Assembly (NCBI RefSeq): GCF_001544495.1
Contig: NZ_FCNZ02000026.1
Location: forward strand, 27,179-91,178
Direction of reading: 5' to 3'
Length of the DNA stretch: 64,000 nt
Source: Caballeronia telluris
GTDB taxonomy: Bacteria; Pseudomonadota; Gammaproteobacteria; Burkholderiales; Burkholderiaceae
Part shown: positions 17,281-25,714 of the stretch, piece after piece
How positions within the stretch are numbered: the stretch's first letter is position 1
How the letters are laid out: each line of letters begins with the position of its first letter
Translations under genes and position numbers: made by a program
Notes under the pieces: model-generated
Database searches by the model: none
Seen by the model: the letters and a program-made list of their open reading frames with translations, nothing else
Told to the model about the DNA's origin: nothing

Positions 17281-18042
17281 ATGAGCACGTCGAGCGCCAC
17301 GAACCGCACCCCGATCCACTGGTTTCGCTACGCGTCGCCGAAGACGTTCGACGCGCTCGCGCGCCGGCTGATTCCTCTGTTCAGCTGCGCGGCGCTCGCG
17401 TTCCTGGCGGCGGGGCTTTACATCGCGTTCGCGGTCGCGCCGACGGATGCCGTGCAGGGCGAGGTCTACCGCATCATGTTCATCCACGTGCCGGCGGCGT
17501 GGATGTCGATGCTGATCTACGTCGTGATGGCGGGGTACGCGGCGCTCGGCCTCGTGCTCAACGCGCGGCTCGCCGCGATGATGGCGCGCGCGCTCGCGCC
17601 GACCGGCGCGCTCTTCACCTTCGTCGCGCTCGCGAGCGGCGCGCTGTGGGGCCGGCCGACCTGGGGCGCGTGGTGGGTCTGGGACGCGCGGCTCACGTCG
17701 GAACTGATCCTGCTTTTTCTTTATCTCGGCTTTCTGGCGCTGCACGCCGCCATCGACGACCCCCCGCGCGCCGATCGCGCCTGTGCCGTGCTGGCGCTCG
17801 CGGGCGTCGTCAATATTCCGGTGATCTATTTTTCGGTGCAATGGTGGTACACGCTGCATCAGGGCGCGTCGCTCGGATTCGGCAGCGGGGTGGCGATGGC
17901 GCCTTCGATGCTCTGCGGCATCGTCGCGATGACGCTCGCGCTTTGGAGTTACGGGATCGCCATCGTGCTCGCGCGCATGCGCATCATCGTGCGCGTGCGT
18001 GAGGACGCTGCGCCGAGTCATGCGGAGGGGCGCCCGCGATGA
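17281..18042 (+). CDS. ccmC: Heme handling protein CcmC
   Basis: Inner membrane heme-handling protein that loads heme onto CcmE. The 253-residue protein contains the WWD-type heme motif WGAWWVWDARLT (around residues 130-141) and six predicted helices. Periplasmic HVPAAWMS and HQGASLGF supply histidines expected to bind heme. It begins 24 bases after ccmB and overlaps ccmD by 4 bases. Confidence 0.95.
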   Translation: MSTSSATNRTPIHWFRYASPKTFDALARRLIPLFSCAALAFLAAGLYIAFAVAPTDAVQGEVYRIMFIHVPAAWMSMLIYVVMAGYAALGLVLNARLAAMMARALAPTGALFTFVALASGALWGRPTWGAWWVWDARLTSELILLFLYLGFLALHAAIDDPPRADRACAVLALAGVVNIPVIYFSVQWWYTLHQGASLGFGSGVAMAPSMLCGIVAMTLALWSYGIAIVLARMRIIVRVREDAAPSHAEGRPR

Positions 18043-18224
18043 ATCCTTCGGCTTTTGTCTGGGCCGCGTTCGGCGGCGCGTTCGTGTTGTTCGCTGTCGA
18101 GGCGCTGCTGGTGTGGCGCGCGAGCGCGAGAGCCCTGCGCGAGCGCGAGGCCACCGCGCGGGTTCGCGCGCCGGTGACGCTGCGGCCCGTCTCGCGCGGG
18201 CCGCGCAGCGGGCGGGAACCATGA
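18039..18224 (+). CDS. ccmD: Small membrane protein CcmD
   Basis: A 61-residue protein with one N-terminal membrane helix (residues 6-27) and an Arg-rich cytoplasmic tail, the CcmD pattern. CcmD helps release holo-CcmE from CcmC. Its ATG overlaps the ccmC stop and its TGA overlaps the ccmE ATG, so position in the cluster supports the call as much as sequence. Confidence 0.88.
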   Translation: MNPSAFVWAAFGGAFVLFAVEALLVWRASARALREREATARVRAPVTLRPVSRGPRSGREP

Positions 18225-18706
18225 AGCCGCGCACGCGGCGCTTCTTGTGGGTCGCGCTCGGCGTGGCGGCGCTAGGCATGGCGACGACGCTCGTGCTCAA
18301 CGCGTTCCGCGCCAACGTGATGTTTTTCGCCAGCCCGACGCAAGTGGCCGAGGAACGCCTCGCCGCGGGTGCGCGGTTGCGCATCGGCGGGCTGGTCGGG
18401 CAGGGCTCGCTCGCGCGCGATGCAGCCGATCGCGAAGGGCTCACGGTACGTTTCATCGTCACCGATACGGCGCACGACATCCGCGTGACCTATCGCGGCG
18501 TGCTGCCCGATCTCTTTCGCGAAGGCAAGGGCGTGGTCGCGGAGGGCACGCTGATGGCGGACGGCACGTTCGTCGCCGACCAGGTGCTGGCGAAGCACGA
18601 CGAGAACTACCTGCCGCCGCCCGTCGCCGGCTCGCCCGAGCGCGCGAGCCGGTCGCGTCCCGCCCTGCGCGTCTCGGACCACTCGTCGACGGATCCGGCG
18701 CGATGA
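18221..18706 (+). CDS. ccmE: Periplasmic heme chaperone CcmE
   Basis: Carries heme covalently from CcmC to CcmF. The 161-residue protein has an N-terminal signal anchor (about residues 8-28), the OB-fold core (ARLRIGGLVGQGS, VRFIVTDT, VTYRGVLPDLFREGKG) and the heme-binding motif LAKHDENYLPP with H126. The C-terminal tail after it is Ser/Arg-rich. It overlaps ccmD and ccmF by 4 bases each. Confidence 0.96.
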   Translation: MKPRTRRFLWVALGVAALGMATTLVLNAFRANVMFFASPTQVAEERLAAGARLRIGGLVGQGSLARDAADREGLTVRFIVTDTAHDIRVTYRGVLPDLFREGKGVVAEGTLMADGTFVADQVLAKHDENYLPPPVAGSPERASRSRPALRVSDHSSTDPAR

Positions 18707-20742
18707 TCCCCGAAGCCGGCCACTTCGCGCTGATCGTCGCGCTCGTGCTCGCGGTGACGAACGGCGTGCTGCCGCTCGTGGGCGCCGCGCGCGGCATCGA
18801 CGGCTGGATGCGCATGGCGTGGCCCGTCGCGCGCGCGCAGTTCGCGTTCGTCGCGATTGCGTTCGGCTGCCTCGCGGCATCGTTCGCCGGCAACGATTTT
18901 TCGGTCCTCTACGTCGCCGGCAATTCGAATTCGATGCTGCCGCTCGTCTATCGCGTGACGGCGGTGTGGGGCGGACACGAAGGCTCGATCCTGCTGTGGA
19001 CTTTGCTCCTCACCGTCTGGATGGCGGCCGTGACAGTCTTCAGCAAGTCGCTGCCGATCGCGATGGTCGCGCGCGTGCTGGCCGTGATGAGCTGGGTCGC
19101 GGCGGGGTTCCTCCTCTTCATGCTATTCACGTCGAATCCGTTCGCGCGGCTGCTTCCGCCAGCGATGGACGGCCGCGATCTCAATCCACTCCTGCAGGAC
19201 CCCGGCATGGTGTCGCATCCGCCGATCCTCTACATGGGCTATGTCGGCTTCACGGTGGCGTTCGCGTTTGCCATCGCGGCGCTGCTTTCCGGGGAGCTGA
19301 ACGCTGCGTGGGCGCGCTGGTCGCGCCCGTGGACGCTCGCCGCCTGGCTCTTTCTCACGCTCGGCATCATGCTCGGCAGCGGCTGGGCGTACTACGAACT
19401 CGGCTGGGGCGGCTGGTGGTTCTGGGACCCGGTCGAGAATGCGTCGTTCATGCCGTGGCTCGCGGGCACGGCGTTGATCCACTCGCTCGCGGTCACCGAG
19501 AAGCGCGGCGCGTTTCGAAGCTGGACCGTGCTGCTCGCGATCTGCACGTTCTCGCTGTGTCTGCTCGGGACCTTCCTCGTGCGCTCGGGCGTGATCACGT
19601 CGGTGCATTCGTTCGCCGCCGACCCGGCGCGCGGCATTTTCATCCTCGTGTTCCTCTGTGCGGTGTCGGGCGGCGCGCTCTTGCTCTTTGCGTGGCGCGC
19701 GCCGAAGGTCGGCCTCGGCGGCGGCTTCGACGTGATTTCGCGCGAGTCGCTGCTGCTGTCGAACAACGTGCTCCTGATGGTGGCCGCTGCGTCCGTGCTG
19801 CTCGGCACGCTCTATCCGCTCGGCCTCGACGTGCTCGGGCTCGGCAGGATTTCAGTCGGGGCGCCGTACTTCGATGCGATCTTCGTGCCGATCATGACGC
19901 CCGCCGTGTTCCTGATGGGGATCGGACCCGTCGCGCGATGGAAAAGCGCACGCGCGCCCGAACTGGCCGTGCGTCTGCGCTGGGCGTTCGCCGCGAGCGT
20001 CGCCAGTGCGGCGGCCGCGCTCGTGCTGCAGGGGATCGGCGGCGGCTTCCGACCGCTCGTCGCGCTCGGCGTGCTGCTCGCGGCGTGGACCATGAGCGCG
20101 ACGGCGGTGGCGCTCGTCGAACGCATCGCGCAGCAGACCGGGCCGCTCGCCGCGCGCTTGTCGCGTCTGCCGCGCGGATTCTGCGGGATGCTGATCGCGC
20201 ACCTCGGAGTCGGCGTGTTCATCGTCGGCGTGACGTTTGTGAAAGGCTTCGAAACGGAGCGCGATGTCAGGCTCCAGCGAGGCGAATCGGTGACCGAAGG
20301 CGGCTACACATTCCGCTTCGACGGCACGCGCGCGCGCGACGGCCCCAACTATCGCGCGATGCAGGCGAGCATCTCGGTGACGCGCGACGGCAAGCCCGTT
20401 GCGCTGCTCCATCCGGAGAAGCGCTTCTTCGTCGTGCAGGAAACGCCGATGACCGAAGCGGCCATCGACCGCGGCGTGTTCCGCGACCTCTATGTCGCGC
20501 TCGGCGAAGAAGTGAGCGCCGCGCCGGACACGCGAGCCGGCCGCGAGGCGTGGACGATGCGCATCCACACCAAGCCGTTCGTGAACTGGATCTGGGGCGG
20601 TTGCCTGCTGATCGCGCTCGGCGGCGCGCTGGCGGCGAGCGATCGCCGCTACCGGTCGGTGGTGCGCGCAAGGCGAGACGCCGCCGCGCCGATCGCGAGC
20701 GAAAGTCATGGCGCGGCGCCCGGACCGGAGACCGGCCGATGA
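18703..20742 (+). CDS. ccmF: Heme lyase component CcmF
   Basis: Large inner membrane protein that attaches heme from CcmE to apocytochromes. The 679-residue protein has about 15 membrane segments, the WWD-type motif WGGWWFWDPVENAS (around residues 233-246), and histidine-bearing segments GSILLWTLLL and VSHPPILYMGY typical of CcmF. The C-terminal region includes the periplasmic domain (PFVNWIWGG). It is chained to ccmE and ccmG by ATGA overlaps. Confidence 0.96.
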   Translation: MIPEAGHFALIVALVLAVTNGVLPLVGAARGIDGWMRMAWPVARAQFAFVAIAFGCLAASFAGNDFSVLYVAGNSNSMLPLVYRVTAVWGGHEGSILLWTLLLTVWMAAVTVFSKSLPIAMVARVLAVMSWVAAGFLLFMLFTSNPFARLLPPAMDGRDLNPLLQDPGMVSHPPILYMGYVGFTVAFAFAIAALLSGELNAAWARWSRPWTLAAWLFLTLGIMLGSGWAYYELGWGGWWFWDPVENASFMPWLAGTALIHSLAVTEKRGAFRSWTVLLAICTFSLCLLGTFLVRSGVITSVHSFAADPARGIFILVFLCAVSGGALLLFAWRAPKVGLGGGFDVISRESLLLSNNVLLMVAAASVLLGTLYPLGLDVLGLGRISVGAPYFDAIFVPIMTPAVFLMGIGPVARWKSARAPELAVRLRWAFAASVASAAAALVLQGIGGGFRPLVALGVLLAAWTMSATAVALVERIAQQTGPLAARLSRLPRGFCGMLIAHLGVGVFIVGVTFVKGFETERDVRLQRGESVTEGGYTFRFDGTRARDGPNYRAMQASISVTRDGKPVALLHPEKRFFVVQETPMTEAAIDRGVFRDLYVALGEEVSAAPDTRAGREAWTMRIHTKPFVNWIWGGCLLIALGGALAASDRRYRSVVRARRDAAAPIASESHGAAPGPETGR

Positions 20743-21278
20743 AGCGCTTTCTCGTGCCGCTTGCCGTCTTTGTCGTGCTCGGCGCGCTGCTCGCGGCGGG
20801 GCTGTCGCACGATCCGCGGCGGCTGCCGTCCGCGTTGATCGGCAGGCCCGCGCCCGCGTTCGATCTGCCGCAGTTACAGGCGGCCGGGCAGCGCTTCTCG
20901 CCCGCCGATCTGCGCGGACAAGTGTGGCTGTTGAACGTCTGGGCTTCGTGGTGCGAGTCGTGCCGCGACGAGCACGCGCTCCTCGTGGAAATCGCGCGCC
21001 GCAAACTCGCGCCGGTCTACGGCCTCAACTACAAGGACGAGCCGCAGGCGGCGCTCGACTGGATCGCGCGCGCGGGCGATCCGTACGTCGCGTCGATCGT
21101 CGACAGGCTGGGGCAGGTGGGCATCGAATATGGCGTCTACGGCGTGCCGGAGACCTTCGTGATCGACAAGGCGGGCGTGATCCGCTACCGGCACGCGGGT
21201 CCGCTCAGCGCGAAGGCGCTTGAGGCGGACGTGCTGCCGCTCGTGCGGCGGCTGCAGCGGGAGTCCGGCGATGACTAG
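20739..21278 (+). CDS. ccmG: Thiol:disulfide interchange protein CcmG/DsbE
   Basis: Periplasmic membrane-anchored thioredoxin-like reductant that keeps apocytochrome CXXCH cysteines reduced. The 179-residue protein has an N-terminal anchor (residues 1-22) and the active site WCESC (C72, C75). The GVYGVPETFVIDK cis-Pro loop follows at about residue 130. It overlaps ccmF by 4 bases and ccmH by 8 bases. Confidence 0.94.
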   Translation: MKRFLVPLAVFVVLGALLAAGLSHDPRRLPSALIGRPAPAFDLPQLQAAGQRFSPADLRGQVWLLNVWASWCESCRDEHALLVEIARRKLAPVYGLNYKDEPQAALDWIARAGDPYVASIVDRLGQVGIEYGVYGVPETFVIDKAGVIRYRHAGPLSAKALEADVLPLVRRLQRESGDD

Positions 21279-21759
21279 CGGTTTCGCGCGCGCCATGTGG
21301 TTCGCAATGACGTTCGCGATGACTCTCGCGACGACGCTCGCGCTGACGACGCACGCGCACGCCGCGCCCGACGCGGCCCAGGCCGCGCGCATCCGCGAAA
21401 TCGAGCAAAGCCTGCGCTGCCTCGTGTGCCAAAACGAAACGCTCGCCGATTCCACCGCCGATCTCGCCGCCGATCTGCGCGCGAAAGTTGTCGAGCAGGT
21501 CGAAGGCGGCGCGACCGATCAGCAAGTGCGCGACTACATGACCCAACGTTACGGCGATTTCGTGCTGTACTCGCCGCCGTGGCGGCCACGGACCTGGCTG
21601 CTGTGGCTCGGGCCTTTCCTGCTGCTTGGCGTGGGCGTCGCGGCGCTCTCGCGTATCGTCGCGCGCCGCCGCACGATGAACGCGCGCACGCTCTCGGACG
21701 ACGAGCGCCGGCGCGTCGGCGCGCTCCTCGCACGCCACCCAGGGGAGCCGGGATCGTGA
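21271..21759 (+). CDS. ccmH: Cytochrome c maturation protein CcmH
   Basis: Membrane-anchored thioreductant that presents apocytochrome c. The 162-residue protein has an N-terminal signal with repeated MT/AT motifs, the family motif LRCLVCQN (C50, C53), a helical domain, and a C-terminal membrane segment (about residues 107-128). The best start is the ATG at 21271, inside ccmG. A further upstream open frame is only ccmG shadow. Confidence 0.94.
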   Translation: MTSGFARAMWFAMTFAMTLATTLALTTHAHAAPDAAQAARIREIEQSLRCLVCQNETLADSTADLAADLRAKVVEQVEGGATDQQVRDYMTQRYGDFVLYSPPWRPRTWLLWLGPFLLLGVGVAALSRIVARRRTMNARTLSDDERRRVGALLARHPGEPGS

Positions 21760-22631
21760 CGGAATTCTGGACGATCGCGGCAGCCATGCTCGTCGGCGCG
21801 TTGCTGTGCGTGACGTGGCCGCTCTTGCGCGGCGCGGGCCGCCCGGACGGCCCCGACAGCCGCGCGCTGCTCGTCGCGCTGTATCGCGATGAACTCGAAC
21901 GCGCCGAGTCGGACCGGCGCACCGGCGCGCTGTCGAAGGACGCATACGAGTCGACCCGGCGCGAGATCGAAACGCGTCTCTTCGACGATGTCGATTCGGT
22001 GCGACCGCCCGGCACCATCCAGGCGTCACAGGGGTTCGCCGCGCGCGCCGCGACGGCGGGGCTCATGGTCGCGCTGCTGCCGTCGGCGGTGCTCGCCCTG
22101 TATCTGAAACTCGGCGAACCGCGCGCGCTCGCACTCGACGCCACGCCCGGCGGGCAGCACGAGATGGCGTCGGGCACGCTGGACGTGATGGTGTCGCGCC
22201 TCGCGCTGCGTCTGCGCGATCGATCCGGCACCGCCGACGACTGGGCGATGCTCGCGCGCTCGTACTTCGTGCTCGATCGCGCGAACGATGCCGTCGCGGC
22301 CTACGCGCGTGCCGTCGCGCTCGCGCCGCGCGATGCGCAACTGCGCGCGGACTACGCCGACGCCCTCGCGAGCGCGCGCGGCTCGGGGCTCGCGGGATCG
22401 TCGCTCGAGCAGATCGACGCCGCGCTGGCGCTCGATGCGGCCAATCCGAAAGCGCTCGCGCTCGCGGGATCCGCGGCGCTGGATCGGCGCGACTACGCCG
22501 CCGCGCTCGACTACTGGCAGCGGCTCGCCAACGCGCTGGAGCCGGGCACCGCCGCGCAGACGCAGGCGCGCCGCAATATCGACGAAGCGCGTTCGCTGCT
22601 GGCGGCCAAGACGCCCGCGGCCTCTCGCTGA
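21756..22631 (+). CDS. ccmI: TPR-containing cytochrome c maturation protein CcmI
   Basis: Apocytochrome c chaperone that works with CcmH and CcmF; in E. coli the two parts are fused as one CcmH. The 291-residue protein has two membrane segments (residues about 3-20 and 95-115) around a short loop with LYRDELERAESDRRTGALS, then TPR repeats (YFVLDRANDAVAAYARAVALAPRDAQLRADYADAL) to the C-terminus. It begins with GTG overlapping the ccmH stop. It is the last gene of the nap-ccm block. Confidence 0.9.
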   Translation: MTEFWTIAAAMLVGALLCVTWPLLRGAGRPDGPDSRALLVALYRDELERAESDRRTGALSKDAYESTRREIETRLFDDVDSVRPPGTIQASQGFAARAATAGLMVALLPSAVLALYLKLGEPRALALDATPGGQHEMASGTLDVMVSRLALRLRDRSGTADDWAMLARSYFVLDRANDAVAAYARAVALAPRDAQLRADYADALASARGSGLAGSSLEQIDAALALDAANPKALALAGSAALDRRDYAAALDYWQRLANALEPGTAAQTQARRNIDEARSLLAAKTPAASR

Positions 22632-22699
22632 TCGCGTCACCGGGCGGTTTTTGCTAAGCTCGCCGTTCATTCCTCCCTGCGCGCGGCCTGCGCGTCGCC

Positions 22700-23359
22700 A
22701 TGTTCGATTTCGAAGAACTGCTGTCCATCGCGTATAAAAAAGAGCGCGCGCAGAGCCGCCGCTTGTCGAAGGGCGCGTCGATTTCCGCGCGCGAAGCGCT
22801 CGTCAAGACGCTCGAAAAAGCGGCCGGCGGGCAGTCGCTCGGCGATCTCGTGCACGCGCGTCGGCTTGCCCATGCCCGCGCGCACGAAGCCGCACAGGCG
22901 CGCGAAGCGTCGCGCGCGAAGCCGCGCCTACGCGCGCATCATCGCGGGTCCCCTCACGAACATGGCGCCTGGCTCGCCTGGTTCGACGGCTCGGCGATGC
23001 CGAACCCGGGGCGCATCGCAATCGGCGCGGTATTGAGGAGTCCGCACGGCGAGACGCTCGAAATCAGCGCGGCGGCGGGTCACGGCGACAGCAGCAAGGC
23101 CGAGTATCTCGCGCTGATTTCGGTGCTCGAAGCCGCGCTCGACCGGCGGGCGGAGAAGCTCGTGATTTATGGCGACAGCCGCGTCGTGATCGACGACGTG
23201 AAGGGCGTCGCGGGCGCGGCCGTGCTCGCGGCGCATGCGGCGCTCGCGCGGCGGTTGATCGGGGAACTCGGCGAGGTCCATCTGCACTGGATTCCGCGCG
23301 TCAGGAACTCGATTGCCGACGCGCTCTCACGCCGGCCATTCCTGCCCGGCGCGCCTTAA
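22700..23359 (+). CDS. Ribonuclease H-fold protein with N-terminal extension
   Basis: A 219-residue protein whose C-terminal 130 residues form an RNase HI-like domain. All four catalytic acids are visible: D96 (WFDGSAMPNPG), E135 (SSKAEYLAL), D159 (YGDSRVV) and D207 (NSIADALS), so it should cleave RNA in hybrids. The first ~88 residues are a charged, helical extension not found in RnhA. The ATG at 22700 has no clear ribosome binding site. It is not the main rnhA by this layout, but a RNase HI-family relative. Confidence 0.85.
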   Translation: MFDFEELLSIAYKKERAQSRRLSKGASISAREALVKTLEKAAGGQSLGDLVHARRLAHARAHEAAQAREASRAKPRLRAHHRGSPHEHGAWLAWFDGSAMPNPGRIAIGAVLRSPHGETLEISAAAGHGDSSKAEYLALISVLEAALDRRAEKLVIYGDSRVVIDDVKGVAGAAVLAAHAALARRLIGELGEVHLHWIPRVRNSIADALSRRPFLPGAP

Positions 23360-23366
23360 GCCGAGG

Positions 23367-24113
23367 TCACGGCAGATCGCGAACGTCGGCGACCGGCGTC
23401 TCGCCGAAGGCGTCGCTCAACGCGTAATCGACCAGTTTTTGCGCCGACTGCGCGGGGCTCGCGAGCAGGCCGTCGCGCTTGAGCGAGTCGAATTTTTCGC
23501 GCAAGGGGAAGCGTTCGAGCCCGGTCGCGCGAATCTCGCCCTGCATGTCCGTATCGACGACGCCCGGCGCGACGCTCGCGATCCGCAGCGCGCGGCTCGC
23601 GTCCAGCGCGACCGCGCGCGCGTGGTGATCGAGCGCGGCTTTCGTCGCGCAGTAGATGCTCCAGCCGGGATACGCATTGCGTGCCGCGCCGCTCGACACA
23701 TGCACGATGCGGCGCTCTTGCGCGTCGCTGCCCGCGACGGCCAGCGACGCGGCGAGCATGAGCGGCGTCGCGACATTCAGGCTGACAGCGCGCGCGATCG
23801 AACCGGCATCCTGCTGTTCGAGCGCGCCGACCGGCTGCAGCATGCCTGCGTTGTTGACGAGCAGCAGCGTGCCGGCGCCGGCCGAGAAACGTTGCAGCGC
23901 GTCGCTCGCGAGCCAGCGTTCGACGCCCGCGAGATCCGCGAGATCGAGTTCGACTTCTTCGAGCGTGCCGGGAAACCGCGCGGCGAGGGCCGCGTTGCGG
24001 CGCCGCGCGAGCGCGAGCACCGGAATGCCGCGCAAGAGCAGTGCTTCGGCGATGGCCTCGCCGAGCCCGCGTGAATGGCCGGTGACGATCGCTTTGGTGA
24101 GGAGGTCGGACAT
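23367..24113 (-). CDS. Short-chain dehydrogenase/reductase (SDR)
   Basis: A 248-residue Rossmann-fold oxidoreductase. The glycine-rich TGHSRGLG motif, NNAG (about residues 87-90), catalytic Ser in HVSSGAARNAY and the YCATKAALD catalytic Tyr-Lys pair are all present. The pattern is closest to small SDRs such as the sepiapterin-reductase-like group, but the substrate is not determined. It converges on the RNase H-fold gene and follows the aminotransferase gene on the same strand, 54 bases away. Confidence 0.88.
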   Translation of the reverse strand: MSDLLTKAIVTGHSRGLGEAIAEALLLRGIPVLALARRRNAALAARFPGTLEEVELDLADLAGVERWLASDALQRFSAGAGTLLLVNNAGMLQPVGALEQQDAGSIARAVSLNVATPLMLAASLAVAGSDAQERRIVHVSSGAARNAYPGWSIYCATKAALDHHARAVALDASRALRIASVAPGVVDTDMQGEIRATGLERFPLREKFDSLKRDGLLASPAQSAQKLVDYALSDAFGETPVADVRDLP

Positions 24114-24167
24114 GTCGGAATCGCAGTGGTGGGAATCACGTGATCTTACCGGTCATGCCCGCAACGC

Positions 24168-25400
24168 TCACGCCGCCGCGAGCGACCGTTCGAGCGCCGC
24201 GACGCCGGCCGGCAGATCGACATCGACGCCGAGATCGTGCATCGTGCGCCCGAGCGCGTGGACCGTGCGAAAGAGGTGATGCTCGCGGCATTGCTCGCCC
24301 ATCTGCCCGATGCGCACGATGGGCGCGCCGAACGACCCGGCGATCTCGACATGATGATGCCGCGAAATATGCGCGCAGACATCGGCGCCGGACAGGCCCT
24401 CGGGCAACCGGATGCCGACGACCGAATTCAGCCGGCTTTCGCGCGCCACATAAAGCTTGAGCGACATCGCCTCGATGCCGGCCTGCAGCGCGTTCGAGCA
24501 CTTCAGATGGCGCGCGAAACGCCGCTCGAGCGTCTCCGCGCAGACGAGCCGCAACGCCTCGTGCAGCGCGAGCACGCCGGACACGGGCGCGGTGTAGTGA
24601 TACGACGCGTTGTGCCAGAAGTTCTCGGCGAGCGACGCGTCGAGGCACCAGTGCGCGGGCGCGGCGGGGCGCGACTTGATGCGCTGCCAGGCGGGCTCGG
24701 AGAACGCGAGCAGCGAGACGCCCGGAATCGACGACAGTCCTTTCTGGCCGCCGGTGATGACCGCGTCGATGCCCCATTCGTCCATGGGCAGCGGCATCGT
24801 GGAAAGCGTGCAGACCGCATCGACGACGACGAGCGCGCCCGCTTCGCGCGCGGCCGCCGCAATCGACGCGAGATGGCGGTTCCATACCGTGTTCGACGTT
24901 TCGCCCTGCACGATCGTCACGATCTCGGGCCGAAAGCGCGCGATGGCGTCGGCGACTTCACCCGCCTCGGCGGCACGACCGTTCGGAATCACAAGCATTT
25001 CGACGTCGGCGCCGACGCGTCGCGCCATTTCCGCCATCCGCTCGCTGAAAAAGCCGTTGCACACGCAGAGCACGCGCGTGCCGGTCCACGCGAGGTTGGT
25101 CACGGCCATTTCCATCGCGGCCGATCCCGGGCCCGCGACGCCCATCACCCATTTCGACTCCGTCTGGAACACGTAGCGGGCCATCGCCTTCACCTGACCG
25201 ATGACAGTCGCCATCGTCGAGCCGAGGTGATTGATCACGACGCCGTTCGCTTTCGCGACGGCATCGGGAATCGGCACGGGGCCCGCGCCCATCATGAGGA
25301 GCGGCTCTTCGGGAAGGATGGAGGAGAGTGGCACGACCGCCGGGCAGGCGATTTTCTTCGAATCGTGCGGCAGGTCGAGCGAAACGGAATCGTTTTTCAT
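24168..25400 (-). CDS. Class V aminotransferase, alanine--glyoxylate type
   Basis: A 410-residue PLP enzyme of the serine/alanine-glyoxylate aminotransferase group. The PLP lysine is in ITGGQKGLS, about residue 220. The N-terminus has MMGAGPVPIPDAV typical of the family and the segment GVAGPGSAAMEMAV. The ATG at 25400 has a GAAGAA ribosome site; an upstream GTG adds three residues and is weaker. Substrates such as glyoxylate or 2-aminoethylphosphonate-type acids cannot be told apart here. Confidence 0.85.
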   Translation of the reverse strand: MKNDSVSLDLPHDSKKIACPAVVPLSSILPEEPLLMMGAGPVPIPDAVAKANGVVINHLGSTMATVIGQVKAMARYVFQTESKWVMGVAGPGSAAMEMAVTNLAWTGTRVLCVCNGFFSERMAEMARRVGADVEMLVIPNGRAAEAGEVADAIARFRPEIVTIVQGETSNTVWNRHLASIAAAAREAGALVVVDAVCTLSTMPLPMDEWGIDAVITGGQKGLSSIPGVSLLAFSEPAWQRIKSRPAAPAHWCLDASLAENFWHNASYHYTAPVSGVLALHEALRLVCAETLERRFARHLKCSNALQAGIEAMSLKLYVARESRLNSVVGIRLPEGLSGADVCAHISRHHHVEIAGSFGAPIVRIGQMGEQCREHHLFRTVHALGRTMHDLGVDVDLPAGVAALERSLAAA

Positions 25401-25714
25401 GTTCTTCACGGTTAAGCGGGGAAACGGCTGATCGAGCGATTATTCAGTGCAACAGCGTACCGGGGAATGAACAGTCAGGGGATTTTTGGCCGGAAATTGT
25501 GTTTCGGGCGCAGGTTGATCCGCCGCTCTTCGAGAATCCGGCTGACGCGCGCACGCAACATCGCGGCCGCTTTTCCTGCGCAAACATAACGATTTCGGCG
25601 ATATCGACACCTTTTCGAAAGCAGATTTTCATTTGTTAAATGAAAATCACTATCATTCCAATCAGATGCGATTCAGGAGTCAGTAGTAAATTCGACCAAC
25701 GATTGGAGAAAAGC
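25401..25714. other. Divergent intergenic region between aminotransferase and porin
   Basis: These 314 bases contain no gene that can be supported. They hold the promoters of two divergent genes. The porin ribosome site GGAGAA is at 25705-25710. A strong Fur-box-like 15-mer lies at 25641-25655 and is listed separately. Confidence 0.5.
25641..25655. promoter_or_regulatory. Candidate Fur box upstream of the porin gene
   Basis: TGAAAATCACTATCA matches the 7-1-7 Fur consensus TGATAAT-N-ATTATCA at 12 of 14 positions. It lies 60 bases before the porin ATG, so it could overlap the promoter. Iron-responsive control of this porin is inferred only. Confidence 0.45.

Noticed and set aside
16114..18480. 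A 788-residue minus-strand open frame across ccmABC
   Set aside because: Opposite the ccm genes; Arg-rich with no recognisable domain.
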